From Eopsaltria australis (lineage: Eukaryota; Chordata; Aves; Passeriformes; Petroicidae): DNA of 64,000 nucleotides. Location of the stretch: assembly GCA_034509425.1 (NCBI GenBank), contig JAVTVJ010000143.1, positions 806,001-870,000 of the forward strand, read 5' to 3'. A program made the translations under genes and the position numbers. Below are positions 36,826-48,465 of the stretch, piece after piece; the stretch's first letter is position 1; each line of letters opens with the position of its first letter. The notes beneath the pieces were generated by a model, which saw only the letters and a list, made by a program, of their open reading frames with translations, made no database searches and was not told where the DNA came from.

Positions 36826-36900
36826 TTCAAATAGTCTTACTCATGCAGAGCAGCACCGTGTTTTATGAGTAACCCCAGTGATATTTAGGGCTGTATTTTG
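36826..36900. repeat. Possible old sauropsid repeat fragment
   Basis: GGCCAGATTCAAATAGTCTT is followed by ACTCATGC and later by ATGAGTAACCCCAGTGATAT. This resembles a degenerate dispersed repeat with GGCCAGATTC and GAGTAACCCCA phrases. The match is weak and from memory. Confidence 0.3.
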
Positions 36901-37576
36901 GAATAAGATTGTAATCACAGAAAGACAGTGGGAGGCATGGCTGAATCACCTTGATTAATAAGTGTAAGATTGTTAGTTTTCTACATGTCTATATAAATAA
37001 ACATAACGGGAACAAGGAGGGATGTCTGGATTGACAGGCATGTGAGGGAATTTATAAACATCTTTTTGCAATATACAGAAGACTCCTCCTTTAACAGAAA
37101 AGGGCAACACCCAAAAGTTACTTAATATCAGGAAAAGAGGAATTCACACCTTCAGAAACAATAGAAGATCAGGCCATTTTGTGGGTTTTACTCTCAACAG
37201 TTCTGGCTGTTGCCTGTGATATTACATAAGGTCTACACAGCTCTCCATAGAAGTGATGGATGAAGTTTTCAGAGCTGCCCAAATGTCTTGAAAGCATGTG
37301 GTCCATTTTCCAAAATAATAGGGTCCTTGGGATTCTAAATCCCATTGAATTTCAGCACTTCTGGGAACGGTCTCATTCACTTCTAAATCAGTATGCAGTT
37401 TCCAGTTTGTCATGCTCCCCATTTCATTTTATCTCGGGACTCCAGCCATCACCATACATCAACAACAGGACCGTCAGAGGACAGGATTAAAAAGGAAAGC
37501 ACGGTTGTGCCCAACTGCTCTGTCAAAATGCCTCCAAGACCCATCACAGGCTCCTGACGTTACCAGCGAGTGAGCA

Positions 37577-37655
37577 GGGAGCCAATTCAAAGCTCGCTGA
37601 TGTAAAGGAAAGTCCACTCATTTCAATGGATTTCAGTGAGGCTTGGATCAGGCCC
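37577..37655. repeat. Old near-palindromic sauropsid repeat, copy 2
   Basis: The left arm reads GCCAATTCAAAGCTCGCTGA, then a centre GGAAAGTCCACTCA, then a right arm TTTCAGTGAGGCTTGGATCA followed by GGCCC. It has the same arm order as copies 1 and 3, and the right arm, with GGATCAGGCC, is the better preserved. All three copies keep both arms and a short centre, which supports one family with a palindromic consensus. Confidence 0.6.
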
Positions 37656-40600
37656 TGGAAGAATAAGGATGACATAAAAATAACATGACGTCTGCCAGAT
37701 TCACCAATATGCTCTGATGTTTTGCCCAGCTCAATGATGCAAAGCAGATGGGGAGCACTGACAATCCAGGCCCTCTTCAATCACTTGCTCTGTCTCTCGG
37801 ATTAGTTTTCATCAGGCGTTTTATTCACGACATAAATACATTTATCTCATTAGTGCTTCTGCAAGAGTATTCCAGAAGAAAAATCACCACATTTTAACTT
37901 TATCAGAGAAAAAGTTTCCGTATTTTATCACTTGGTGACTACCAATTTTCAACGAGGTTTCTAAGAAGTTTATTATGGAGCCTGTGAATTTTGCAGTACT
38001 TACGCAGGGCTTGTCATTAGTTGAGTTTAGCTGTCTTTTTCTTCCACACCACTTTGGCCCAAGCAGCGTGCACAGTTGTGCCATTTGACTATTGCACCCT
38101 CAAATGGGACATTGGCACAATTATTCTGCAAAATACAAAGCTTACCTTTAAGTTTAAGCACATGCTTAAATCCCATCAAATCTATCATAAATAAACACGT
38201 GTGCAGTTCACTGAATCAATGCCAGAAAATGCATTTAAAAGAAACCATCCCCCTTTGAAAATTTCCCCAGTGTCTCTATCCTCTCCTAGCCTATTGCTAC
38301 ACAAAAAGGAGCTCAAATCCATTGGAAAATGCTTATACATGAGGAGTTTGTGCACTCAGTATCTCAAAGAAAAAAGAAAAGGCATTGCCCTGTCTAATAT
38401 TATATGCCAGGAACAAGCAATAAAGATGTACTACAGGCTGGGCTTTCAGTATGCATGATTATAATAAATATAGGCATTAATAGACATTAAAAGTTGCTGA
38501 ATGACTGAGAAGCTGAGTAGATTGGACGAGGTCCCTCAAAATGAAATAATCTATATTTGGCTGGTAATTCATTTCTTCTGAGATGCTTTCTGCTTGACTC
38601 TGCATATATTCCTCATTGCAGAAATAACTCGGGCAGTTGCAGTCTGGCTCCAGCCTCAGGCCAGCCAGCCCAGGAGTGAGCATTAGTGCTGAAAGACAAG
38701 ATCCGAGTTCCATATTCCCACCAGACACTTCTGCACGAAAATGACCCAAACTATTCGGGTAACAGGTGTGCTGCCCAGAGCCTGCTCCCTGGCATGAGGG
38801 CTTGACCACAATCACATCACATTAGGGTCGATTCAGCCCCAAGTGTGAGAGCCATCCTGCACACTTCTGCACCCATATTTCACAGGCTTTTCCAGAGCAC
38901 GTCCTGCTCATCAGAGCTGAGGGTGGCTTAGGGTGTCTCCACCCTGCAGTGACAATCTGCTGCTGGCTATAGCACATTCATAGGTTTGGGCCTGCAGTGC
39001 CATAGTGCTTGAGCACACAGAGGGAAGAGAGACAACACAGAAATGCACAAGATCAAGCACAATGCTCAAGCCTGGGTTACCTCATTGTAGACGTATCTTT
39101 ACTTCACAATGATCAATCACATTTTAGAGGTGAAAACCAGACTGCAGAAGGATGGGTAAGGCACTGAGACAAACCTGCCACACACACTTTGGCCGAACAT
39201 CTTACAGTGAAACTCTACTCCTGGCCGCAGCAAAGATCCTGCTGACTTACAAAGGAAAACAATTAACCCGGTGTGCCCAAATTTTTCCTCTGAAAAAAAA
39301 AGGATTGCTTGTCATATCTCACTTGTCATCTCTCTGGGCTACAAATGATTCAAGGCAGGAATTGTCTCTTTATGAGCACAACCCCAGTACAGTCAAGACC
39401 TAGCCACAGGTGAAGTGTTACACATCACAAGTGTTCTTCCTTCAGACTGAACTGCAATTTTGCCATGTCTAATTTTGCCTTATTGCTCCTAACATTATAG
39501 TGCTTGGCCATACTTCCTCTCCCTTCCATTCTGTTTATTTGTAAAAAGGAAGAAATGCCACAGAATAATGGGCTTGTGCTGCTACATAAAGGCTAAGCCA
39601 GAGTCAAGATATTACTGGAACAAATAGTGAGACAGAGACGAAATGTTTATTTTCCTGTTGGGCATAGCGATGATGAGATCATGTCCTATCGCAGTGCATT
39701 TCAACTCTGCTACACCAGTACCACACCTAGACCAAATCAACCAGTGGCAGTTCAGCTCCCTAGTCTTTTGGGCAGATTTGAAAGTCCTAGTCTTGGGTAT
39801 TTCATACAAGAGCCAAAGCAGGTGAAAAAAATGTTCGAAATACAATGGAACTGCCCTTAATGGGCCACCAGAGAGTCCCTTTACTACACAAACAGCAAAC
39901 AATTGGCAAGGGCCCAGGATGCAGCAGCTCTGTATAAGTTAACAGCATTGTTACTGATTCTAGGAACTCACCAGTTCTGAGGGCATCCAGTGATTTCCCA
40001 TCTGATCTACAGAAATCTCCCTTTTAGCTTCCACTGTGACTGGTCCCACTCCTGGGCACTACAGAGAAAAAAAGAAAAGCTTCAGAAAAACATCTCTATG
40101 TGACCACTGTTCTGTGATCTCTGTTCAATTTGAAAGCAAGTCCTCAGCTCCAGAGGCCTCATTTACTCCTATTTCATCCCCCAGTCCAGCCATATGTATC
40201 TCTCTTGTTTATTTTTGGAGGCAGAATATATTTCACGTGTTTTGAGTGACCTTCGGTGAAACAGTCTTCCTCCAAGGTTTCCCCATCCAGACAGGACTAT
40301 AAAACAACTGCCCCATTTTCCATGATGACTCTGCTCAACAGCAAGTAAAACACAATCAAGAGATTATTCAAAAAGTCTCAGAAACAGTCGCTGGAGTAGA
40401 TTTCACAGGCAGCAATGTCAAGACTGTAAAACATGTTTGATGGAGCATTTTACACTGCTTTAAATCTGGAATTCTTTGGAGAGTGTCTGAGGGTTTTTCA
40501 AGAAACAAACACAACCTTGGTCCTCCGTGCACATACAAGTACACACAAAAAGCTCCTTCATGAATGAGGAGCTGGCATCCTGGGGCTCTGACCTCAGCTC

Positions 40601-40674
40601 ACTCCTCAGCTTTATCAATCACGTTGTGTAATCAGAGCAGACTGAACAGCATTTGGAAAGTGAGTTGGGCTGGG

Positions 40675-40719
40675 TTTTTTCTTTCTCTTTTTTTTTTTTC
40701 CCTTCTTTCCTCCATCTAG
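40675..40719 (+). other. Splice-acceptor-like polypyrimidine tract
   Basis: A run of about 39 pyrimidines is followed by ATCTAG, with the AG at 40718-40719. It matches a strong 3' splice site. The sequence after it (GGTACCCGAGGAAGAG...) has no good donor within 150 bp; the GAG/GTGCTG near 40799 is weak. It is probably a chance pyrimidine tract, or the acceptor of an untranslated or terminal exon. Confidence 0.25.
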
Positions 40720-43066
40720 GGTACCCGAGGAAGAGAGCCTGTAGCTCAGACGTGGCTTGGGAAGGATCTAATGAGAGCTCTTAGCTTGCTAAGATGAGGT
40801 GCTGTGGTGGTATCATAATAGGAGGTTTGGAGATTTCCTTCCCCCAGGGCAGATTCTCAGAATATTTTGAGGTTGTCTCTTTGGAACCGAAAATGAAAGG
40901 TAGTTTTGCTGCTTCACAGATTCTTTGCATCCTTTCCTCTCAGTAATCAAGTGAGAGCTAAAACCACCAACCAGGATAAAACCCCAAAGGCACAGTCCAA
41001 GATACAATAGCACGAACTGGCAAGAGTGTCAGTACATGAGGGTAATGCGATGTAAAGCACTGCCCCCCAGATCCTGTAGCTGGGATGAGCCAGCCCCACC
41101 AGTTCCACTTTCACCCCTGGCTCCCTGGAGTCACCAAACCCAAACCGCCACACTCCTTGCTGGAGAATCCAGCAGCCAAATGTTCTTTCTCCATCTCCAC
41201 GACATTCTCTCAGGAAAACCAAAATAAATTGGCTGCAGACAAGAGATGTTTGAGAGTAATTTTCACAGCTCACCCCCACTTCATCCTTCCACTGCACATC
41301 CATCCACAGCCACTTTGAAGCCTTCCTAAACCTCATCACTCAACTTCCTTGACTTTCCACACTCATGGCTTGGTACAACATTTCCCACACACTCTCCCCT
41401 CACTCCAAAAACACGCTTTACTTGAAGTTCAGTGCTCAAGCCTTGTCAATGGCAAGGAGACTAATCACATCACAGCATTCAATGCTTCATTAGCAGCTTT
41501 CCCAAACCAGGAAACCCCTTCACTGGGAACAAAATGCTCACGGTTTTAATCTGGTGACAGCTGCCTCAAATTATGTACTGCTGTATTAAAACTGACTGCA
41601 GGTTGATTTCTCTGCTTAATTCAACTCATCACACATTACCACACAAGTTCACAACCAATACTTACAATGTGCCCTGCCTGTAAAGCCACCACTGTTACTG
41701 TCAGCATGGGCAGCTGGAGTGTTGCTTGCTGCAGAGAAACACAGACCTCTAGCAATCCTGCTTAGATCTTGTAGTTTATTATACAGTTAGAGATATGTCA
41801 CTACTGCAGACAAAACAAAATCATAGCCAAAACTTCACTTAAAATCTCCAAAAATCCAAATCTTTATTATGCGTCAAAGAAGTTTGTCTAATTCCATTGA
41901 TTTTAAACACATTCTTTGCTACTTCCTCTCAGCTGGAAGCAGATACACAGAGGGAAAACCCCTTCTGATATACTCACAGCCTGACCCAAGTTGTTCTTAC
42001 AAGATTTCCAATTTCTGTTCTGCATCAAAGACATGTATTATCCATGAGCCATTGGCAGGGAGAGAACCCCAGACTTCGAGCAATAAAAACCACAGGGCTG
42101 GGATTTTTTTGCTATTGGAGTTAAAGGGCTTCAAACTGGGGTAAATCCTTACAGCTTCCTCTAGGTGCTGGAAAACCTTAACCACTAATGATACTTTTGA
42201 CTACAGGGGAACCTGATGTATTTAGTTAATAGGTCCAGTCATTATGTTACATCAGTCATTCTTATTTGCAAATGGACTTTGCTCTCAGGCGACCAGTCCA
42301 AGATCATGGACGTGTATCAAATGGGACCCTTAAATCACACACAGTCCCTGTGAGGTTGCACAACTGTCATCATTCTATAGGTAAGGAAAGGCAAGTACAC
42401 AACTGCAATTGCAGTTTTGGATATATTTCCCTGGACCAAGGTGAAATTTCCAGCCTTTCAATTGAGTTTATTGGCACAAATCCCCAACAAAATGGCCTTT
42501 TTGCTTGGTGTTTCTGAATTCTTTCCATATTTGCATACTCTGTGACTTCCCAGAAGTACCCCCTTCACTCCCAGCACCCATTTTGGCAGCAGCTCTTTAC
42601 CACCAGGTCACCAAGTCCCCTGTTGCAGGGGATGGTGAGCAGCCACCCAGCTGAGAACCTGCTCAGAGCCAGGGGGACCTAAGCCCATTTCTCAGGTCTG
42701 CCATTTCTCTCTCCCTCTCTTCCAACTGGACCTGTGTTCCTCAGCTGTATGGACCAGATAATCCTTCGTTTCTCCTGATTTTCACAGTGCCCATTGAGGT
42801 GACAAACTCTTCTACTCCCTACTTTTGTACAGCAGAGGATGAAATGGAATTTTAATGTCAGCTGGAGCCCCTTGGCGCTATTAATAAAAACAACGATAAT
42901 AACAAGGGAGGTTTGCAAATTAGCAACCCTTGCTACAAACAGTGATACACCCAATTTAGCACAAATCATTGCAGGCTCTTGCCTGCTTAGTGGCTATTTT
43001 AATCACTGGTGACTAATGCCTGTGAGGGCTATTCCAGGGTTTGACGTGCCTTAAACAGAAGAAAAT

Positions 43067-43130
43067 AGGGAAATCTTGGAGAGAGAGAAAAAGGAGGGGA
43101 CAGGAAGAGGGCAAGAGAAGGAATTGGCCA
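43067..43130 (+). repeat. Purine-rich tract
   Basis: This is about 60 bases of GA-rich low-complexity sequence (GGAGAGAGAGAAAAAGGAGG). No function is evident. Confidence 0.7.
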
Positions 43131-43984
43131 AAGCCAAAGGTTCATCACCAAAAAGCGTTCAGCTCATACCACCCATTTTGCTGCCACTGCTACTGCATTT
43201 GCTGGGGTCACTGACCAATTCCTCCTCTGAATAACAGCATCATTTCTCTTCTTTTGGTGTGAATCTAAAAAAAACAGTCATGCTCTGGAACACAAACAAA
43301 GGCTACCTGTCCCTTCCTTGGTTATGGAAATGGGGGTCAGCCTTTTTATTTTCAAAGGGGGCAGAGCTGGAATGCTCCCTGGCACACCACCAGAAAGGAA
43401 ATATCTGCTTAAATATTTGACGGGAAGAGAAAAAAAGAGACGAGAGGAAACAATGCAAAGGGGGATGGGGAGAGGGAGCTTCTGTTCCATGCAGAGGAAA
43501 AGGGCTGCCTGGCAAACGAGGCCGCATCTCACCTCTGCACTGGGCTTCACCCTCATGAAGTGAGCACCTTTTCCTTACACCACTTCTCTTGTTTGTCTCC
43601 TAGCTTTCTAAGGACTGAAGAAGTTTTCCTAGTTGAGGAAAGCTGAGCAAAGAGCCACCAAGCACCTCCCTCAGGTAGATAAGTGTGTTTACCTATGATA
43701 CACTTACGTTTTCTCCCACAGTAGGTTAAGGCTTACAAGCACTTGAACCCACCTGACAACATCCAGATCACATTAAGCAGCATTCAGGAGAAAAAATAAA
43801 ACAAAAAAGCCCAACTTTCTGAAAAAAGTTTTGCAAAAAAATCTGATTTTTGAAAAAATGAAATTAAATTGCAGGAGACAAAAAAGACATTCTTCAGAGC
43901 TAAAAACAATGTTTGATCACGTAAGTGACCAAAGTAGGATTTGGCCAACAGCATCCAACCATCATTATTTATGTGAAGGCCATC

Positions 43985-44840
43985 AAAATCATGGGACTGT
44001 TTGGATTAGGGAGCTTAAAGATCTTCTAGTCCCAAACCCTCTGCCATGAACAAGGACACCTTCCACTAGACCAGTTTGCTGAAGTCCTATCCAGCCTGGT
44101 CTGCAACACATAGGGCATGCACAGCTTCTGTGGTGAACCTGTGCCCATGCCTCACCACCCTCAGTGTAAAGAATTTCTTCCTAAAGTCTGATTTAAATCT
44201 ACTCTCCTTCAGTTTAAAACCTCTACCCCTCATAATGTTCCCTGATAAAGAGTTCCTCCCCATCTTTCCTGCAGATCTCCTTTTGGTATTGGAAGATTGC
44301 TATGAAGTTTCCTCAGAGGCTTCTCTTTCCTTCTCCATGCTAAATAACCCCAAGTCTCTCAATGTGTCATCAGAGGAGAGGGGCTCCAGCACTCTGGTCA
44401 TCTTCATTGCCTCCTCTGGACTCACTCCAACAGGTCCATGTCTTTCTTACAATGGGGGCCGCAGAGCTGAACACAATACTTCAGAGTACTCTGAGAGCAG
44501 AGTAGAGAAGTAATAACCACCCCTGACCTGCTGGCCACACTTCTTTTAATGTAGCCCAGGATGCTGTTGGCTTTCTTGGCTGGAAGCACACATGGCCAGC
44601 TCATGCCCAGTTTTTCATCCACCAGCACCCCTGAGTCCTTCTCCACAGGGCTGCTCACAATCCACTCACTACCTGCCCTGCATGTCTGGGATTGCCCTGA
44701 TCCAGAGTCTTACACTTGGCCTTGCTGAAATTCATGAGGTTCACATAAGCCCACATCTCCAATCTGTCCAGATCTCCCTGGAGGGCATCCCTTCCCTCTG
44801 AAGTATCAGTAGATGATAGCTTGGTGTCATCAAGAATGGG
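43985..44840 (-). mobile_element. CR1 LINE, 3' fragment
   Basis: Read on the minus strand, this is the end of ORF2 plus the 3' untranslated region of a CR1 non-LTR retrotransposon, the dominant avian LINE. The 3' end is at the left, near 43985, where the plus strand reads GCTTAAAGATCTTCTAGTCC and then CTGCCATGAACAAGGACACC. Next come the well-known blocks CACCTTCCACTAGACCAG and TCACCACCCTCAGTGTAAAG. ORF2 remnants occupy about 44422-44658 and beyond. At the right the CR1 match stops abruptly after TAGCTTGGTGTCATCAAG, so the copy is 5' truncated, as most CR1 insertions are. The full element would be about 4.5 kb. Many substitutions and frame breaks mark it as old and inactive. Confidence 0.95.
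44422..44658 (-). pseudogene. CR1 ORF2 reverse-transcriptase C-terminal remnant
   Basis: An uninterrupted 78-codon stretch matches the part of CR1 ORF2 after the catalytic fingers and palm. It reads KDSGVLVDEKLGMSW, then AKKANSILGYIKRSVASRSG, then STLKYCVQLCGP and KKDMDLLE. The family pattern is a LGVLVD...AKKAN.ILG.I...VASRS...LEYCVQFW.P..KKD series. The catalytic YXDD region and the endonuclease domain lie outside the fragment. The methionine at its start is incidental. It is a dead remnant of a retrotransposon protein, not a host gene. Confidence 0.92.
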
Positions 44841-47028
44841 AGTCCAAGTCTTCTGCTTTCTCTGGTGTACTCCATCTGACCAACCAGCACCATAAAATTC
44901 TTTTACTCAAGACTTGCCTGGGTAGAAAGCTACCCCTGAGTACCCAACACCATTTCCTTCAGTAGCTGCTGATTTTGCAGCAGCCAAGGAACTCCATGAA
45001 CTCTCCAAGGCTCAGGGGGTAGAGATACAACAAAGTAAAAAGCCTGGAAGACATATATTGCAAACAGCAGAACAAGAGTTCAAAAAATGCAGCATTCTGT
45101 TCCTATTCTTTGAGGGCTAATGTGCAGTTTAACTTCTAAACAGAAGATGTGGGAAGACTGGCTCAAATCCTCCACTTTGGCTTCTCCTCTCTATTACACC
45201 ACTGCAAACATGCATATACTTTGTGGCCCCATAAAATCTTTACATTCGCTCAGGTCACTGCAGGTTTAGTTTTACAGTGTTGGAGGCTCCAAACAGGACT
45301 GATCATAAACAGCTGCTTCTGTTTTTAACTAAGAGGGGAATCTTTTTGGTTTATTGCTCTTGTGGCCACTGAGTACTAGCACTGGAAAGCTAGTCATCCA
45401 AGTTGCCTTGGACCTATTTCTCAAAATATGTTGGGTTGGTTTTTTTTTCTTTGAGTACATGTTTGTTTACCAGTGTGGCTCCAGATTGTTGGCTAAGATC
45501 TGTAGACCCCTGGTGTAGCTACAGGAAATATTTCTAAAGTGTTCCTTTTCTGAGAAGTCTGCAGCTTAAATAACCAATCTCTTTCCATGCGGCTTCTGCA
45601 CCAGATAGTTGCACTGAAGTGGCTTCTCTCGTTTCCCTCCTCCCCACCTCTCTGTCCCCTTAAGTCATAATTTGGCAATAGAGAAGGTATCACCTCTGTA
45701 GGTGTGGGTAGCAAGGAGAATGTCATGTGGTGCATAGTGCAAGTCAAACTTTCGCCCTTGCAGTTCTTGAGCTGTTTCACTTGGATCTTCTATTTGCTAC
45801 TTCCTGTATATCTTTTCTTCAAGCAGTGGATGTGACAGGCTGTCTGCCTGTACTTGCACTTCACAGATCAGACAGGAACCTCCTAATTGACAAGAGGAAG
45901 AACTGGAAATTCTGGGGGTGGCCACAGTTGGCAAAGTTCACACATTCACTGATAAGCTCTGCAGGAAAATGTACCCTACAGTGTGTTCTGGCCTGAAACT
46001 TGCCAGGTACTCCTGAGTACAGAGTCTTCTGCATCCCTTCATCCTTGATCAGATTTTCAGGAGAACTCGGTGCACTGAGATGCAACATTTGTGGCTTCAT
46101 AAAAGGATCCTTTGGAAAACTGGCAGGTATTTTGTTGCAAAGTGAGACTCTAGGAAATCTGGTCTTAACAATCATGAAGAAAAATTACTTCTGCTTCTTT
46201 TGACAAAAGTGTAGCTTTTGCAGGTCCTGCAAGCTCCAGTGTAGCTCTTTCACTGAGGCCTGTGCTCTGCAAGGTGATGACAAAAACTCAAAATATTCCA
46301 TTTTTGTCATCCAGAGATGTAGGGGTTCCATGTACAGAACTGTATCAAAACCAAGAGGTTCCAGTCCTAACTCAGCTGAACTTTCAAAGCTGCTTGGAAA
46401 CCTAATTCACATTAAACTTTATGGGAACTGGACATCCAAATTCCCTAGGTGGCTTTGCAAAACACAGCTGTAACTAATTGCTGTGCAGAAAGGTTTGGGG
46501 GGAGATTTTGATCTAGAAAAGGAGAGAGATATTTCAATGCCAAAAAAGGTTTTGCAATAGATTCTCACATGGAATCCACACAGCCAATTCTGGGCTATCT
46601 CATCAATGAAGTAAATGGAGCCATTTTGTAATACCTAATCCTCTCCCTGTAACTCTTCATGCACCTGCAGAGGTTATAAACTAAGTGGGAGAAAGAATTT
46701 CTTTTGCTGAGTTTCTAGTAATCCCTGCCGCTGCAAACTCTGGGGCCGAAAGGTTGAATAAATCAAAACGACTGATGAACAATTCACGCCCAACTCATTC
46801 CCATTGAAGAAATTGTCACATTCCATCAGTGAGGCTGGTAAAATCTGTGACCATCTCAACCTTTATCAAGCCTTAATTTCTTCTTCCTGTTTTGGCAATA
46901 ATTTAACGTTAAAGGTCACAGAGTGAAATGCTCAGTCAGGAAGCTGAGGAGTTCTGATTTAATAACAACATTATTCAGCCCCACGAAGCCCCACTTGGTA
47001 TTTTCACCTCCTTTGTTCCTTTTCAAGA
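44841..47028. other. Non-coding stretch, no gene seen
   Basis: About 2.2 kb lies between the CR1 fragment and the third palindromic repeat. Open frames are below 105 codons and none has a recognisable domain. No retroposon or RNA gene is recognised. Confidence 0.65.
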
Positions 47029-47100
47029 CCATGATCCATCTTCCACTGAAGACAATGGGAGCATTTCCACTGAATTTAATGAGACTTGGATCAGGCCTAA
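47029..47100. repeat. Old near-palindromic sauropsid repeat, copy 3
   Basis: The left arm reads CATGATCCATCTTCCACTGA followed by AGACAATGGGAG. The right arm reads TTCCACTGAATTTAATGAGA followed by CTTGGATCAGGCC. Arm order, spacing and end phrases match copies 1 and 2. Together the copies show a consensus with TGATCCA and TGGATCA ends enclosing CACTGAAGTCAATGG-type inner arms. Confidence 0.6.
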
Positions 47101-48367
47101 ATGTCAGTATTACTCTATTAATATTTATGCCGTTGGAAGTATGTCAGAAAATATACAGGATGTGCAGAGTGGCTGAGTGAACGATGAGAATCATAAATTT
47201 TCCTGACAGTCACTTCTTTACAAATCCTTAACATTTCTAATCTAACCATGGCAGTAATAAACTAGCAGGATTCTAACCTTCTCCTCTTACTGTACAAACC
47301 TTTCTCCCACTGTAATCTGTCTGAGTTGGCTCCAGAGCTGAAAAATCATCTGCGTTGCAACTCCCTATCTAACTCATGTCTAGTCTCTCTTTCTCTCTCA
47401 CACACATATATAAGAAATTGAAGCTGTTATTTTAGAAGTTGCACATTAAGTGGTCAAAATTAAAAGGTTCTCAAAACCGACAAGCTGCATGATTTACTGT
47501 GTTTAAAGATCCTTAGCTTAGCAGTCTTCACAGCCTCCAAAGCGGAGGAGCTGAGGATCCAAACCTGTTACTGCAAGGCTCCCACAAACATGACAAGTGG
47601 CAACTGCTCTGAGAAGGTTTCTCCAGGCTGTTTTCCTCGGTGTTTCCTCTCAGCGTGAGGAAAGGGCCAAGTAGTGTGGCAACAAGCGGAGCCTGCTGGC
47701 TTGCCACGGGAATGCCTGTCACTGCAGGGTGTGTGGCAACCACAGCGGTCAGACCCTCTTCACACAGCTACTCCAACCTCCCTGTTGCTGCAGCAGTGAT
47801 GGGCAAAGCAGCCCCAGAGGCCTGAAATTTCTGTTTCCCTTGAATAAGTCTCCAGACGGTCGGATTCCTCCCTGCCTCACCGCCCCTTCCCAGTGAGCAG
47901 AGCTTGCCTGAGTGGGTGGAGGAATGCGGGCAAGCTTGCAGCATAATAGTCCACTGACCACCAGAGCTGTAGAGTAAGGTCACTGGGGAAAAACAGTCAT
48001 TGAAGAATGTGGCTGAGCTATGCCCCAGCTATGCAGGAGGAGGCTTTGTCTCCTTTGGCATGCTGAGCCCGACCAGGGCCACAGACAGGATGGCACTGAG
48101 AAACAGGCAGGAGCTGCTCCCAAGGGGGACCTGAAAGGGGTGGCTGCCAGATACGTTTGCAGGACATCACCTCCTAACTCTGCTTAGCTGCCTGGTCTAG
48201 AACTGAACTGTAGCATGAGAAAACATGAAAATTACATACAAATTAGGCAGGTAGAACATGAAAAGGTTAATAAAAGGTAGTTGTGTGGTACTGTTGGAGA
48301 TACACTGCTTCCAGTAGCCAGATTAACTCATTGCAGACAAAGAAACACACTCCAAGCTAAGAGGCTA
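47101..48367. other. Non-coding stretch, no gene seen
   Basis: This holds a short pyrimidine and CA/TA-rich patch near 47387-47411 and a GC-moderate part around 47640-47960 with overlapping short open frames on both strands. No domain is recognisable. It runs up to the CR1 3' end at 48368. Confidence 0.6.
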
Positions 48368-48465
48368 AATCACAGCATGGTTGAGGTGGAAAAGGACCTT
48401 TTGAGGGCATCAATCCGCCCTACTCAAGCAGAGTCACCTAGAGGAGGTTGCCCAGAACAATACAG
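48368..48465 (-). mobile_element. CR1 LINE, short 3' end
   Basis: The plus strand reads AATCACAGCATGGTTGAGGT, then a diverged GGAC..CATCAATCCGCCC part, then TACTCAAGCAGAGTCACCTA and GAGGAGGTTGCCCAGAACAA. This is the reversed 3' end of a CR1 subfamily, whose usual phrases are CACAGAATGGTTGAGGTTGG and CTCAAGCAGGGTCACCTAGA. The element is on the minus strand and truncated after about 100 bp. It belongs to a different subfamily from the fragment at 43985-44840, because their 3' ends differ. Confidence 0.9.

Larger units (their letters stand above)
28166..37576. other. Non-coding stretch, no supported gene
   Basis: This holds the GA-rich run at 28998-29013, an old repeat at 29805-29900, the possible exon at 30441-30536 with an X-box beside it, a T run at 31890-31902, CpG islet 3 at 34328-34500 and a possible old repeat at 36826-36900. 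The overlapping long frames around 34163-34724 on both strands reflect the GC-rich islet rather than a gene. The interval 33440-33660 is AT-rich and free of simple repeats. Confidence 0.65.
37656..43984. other. Non-coding stretch, no gene seen
   Basis: The interval 37800-38110 is repeat-free and AT-leaning and is flagged only as a candidate for conservation. An unusually good pyrimidine tract ending in TAG lies at 40675-40719, but no convincing donor follows. Purine-rich patches occur at 43067-43130 and 43420-43480. No retroposon is recognised. Confidence 0.65.
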
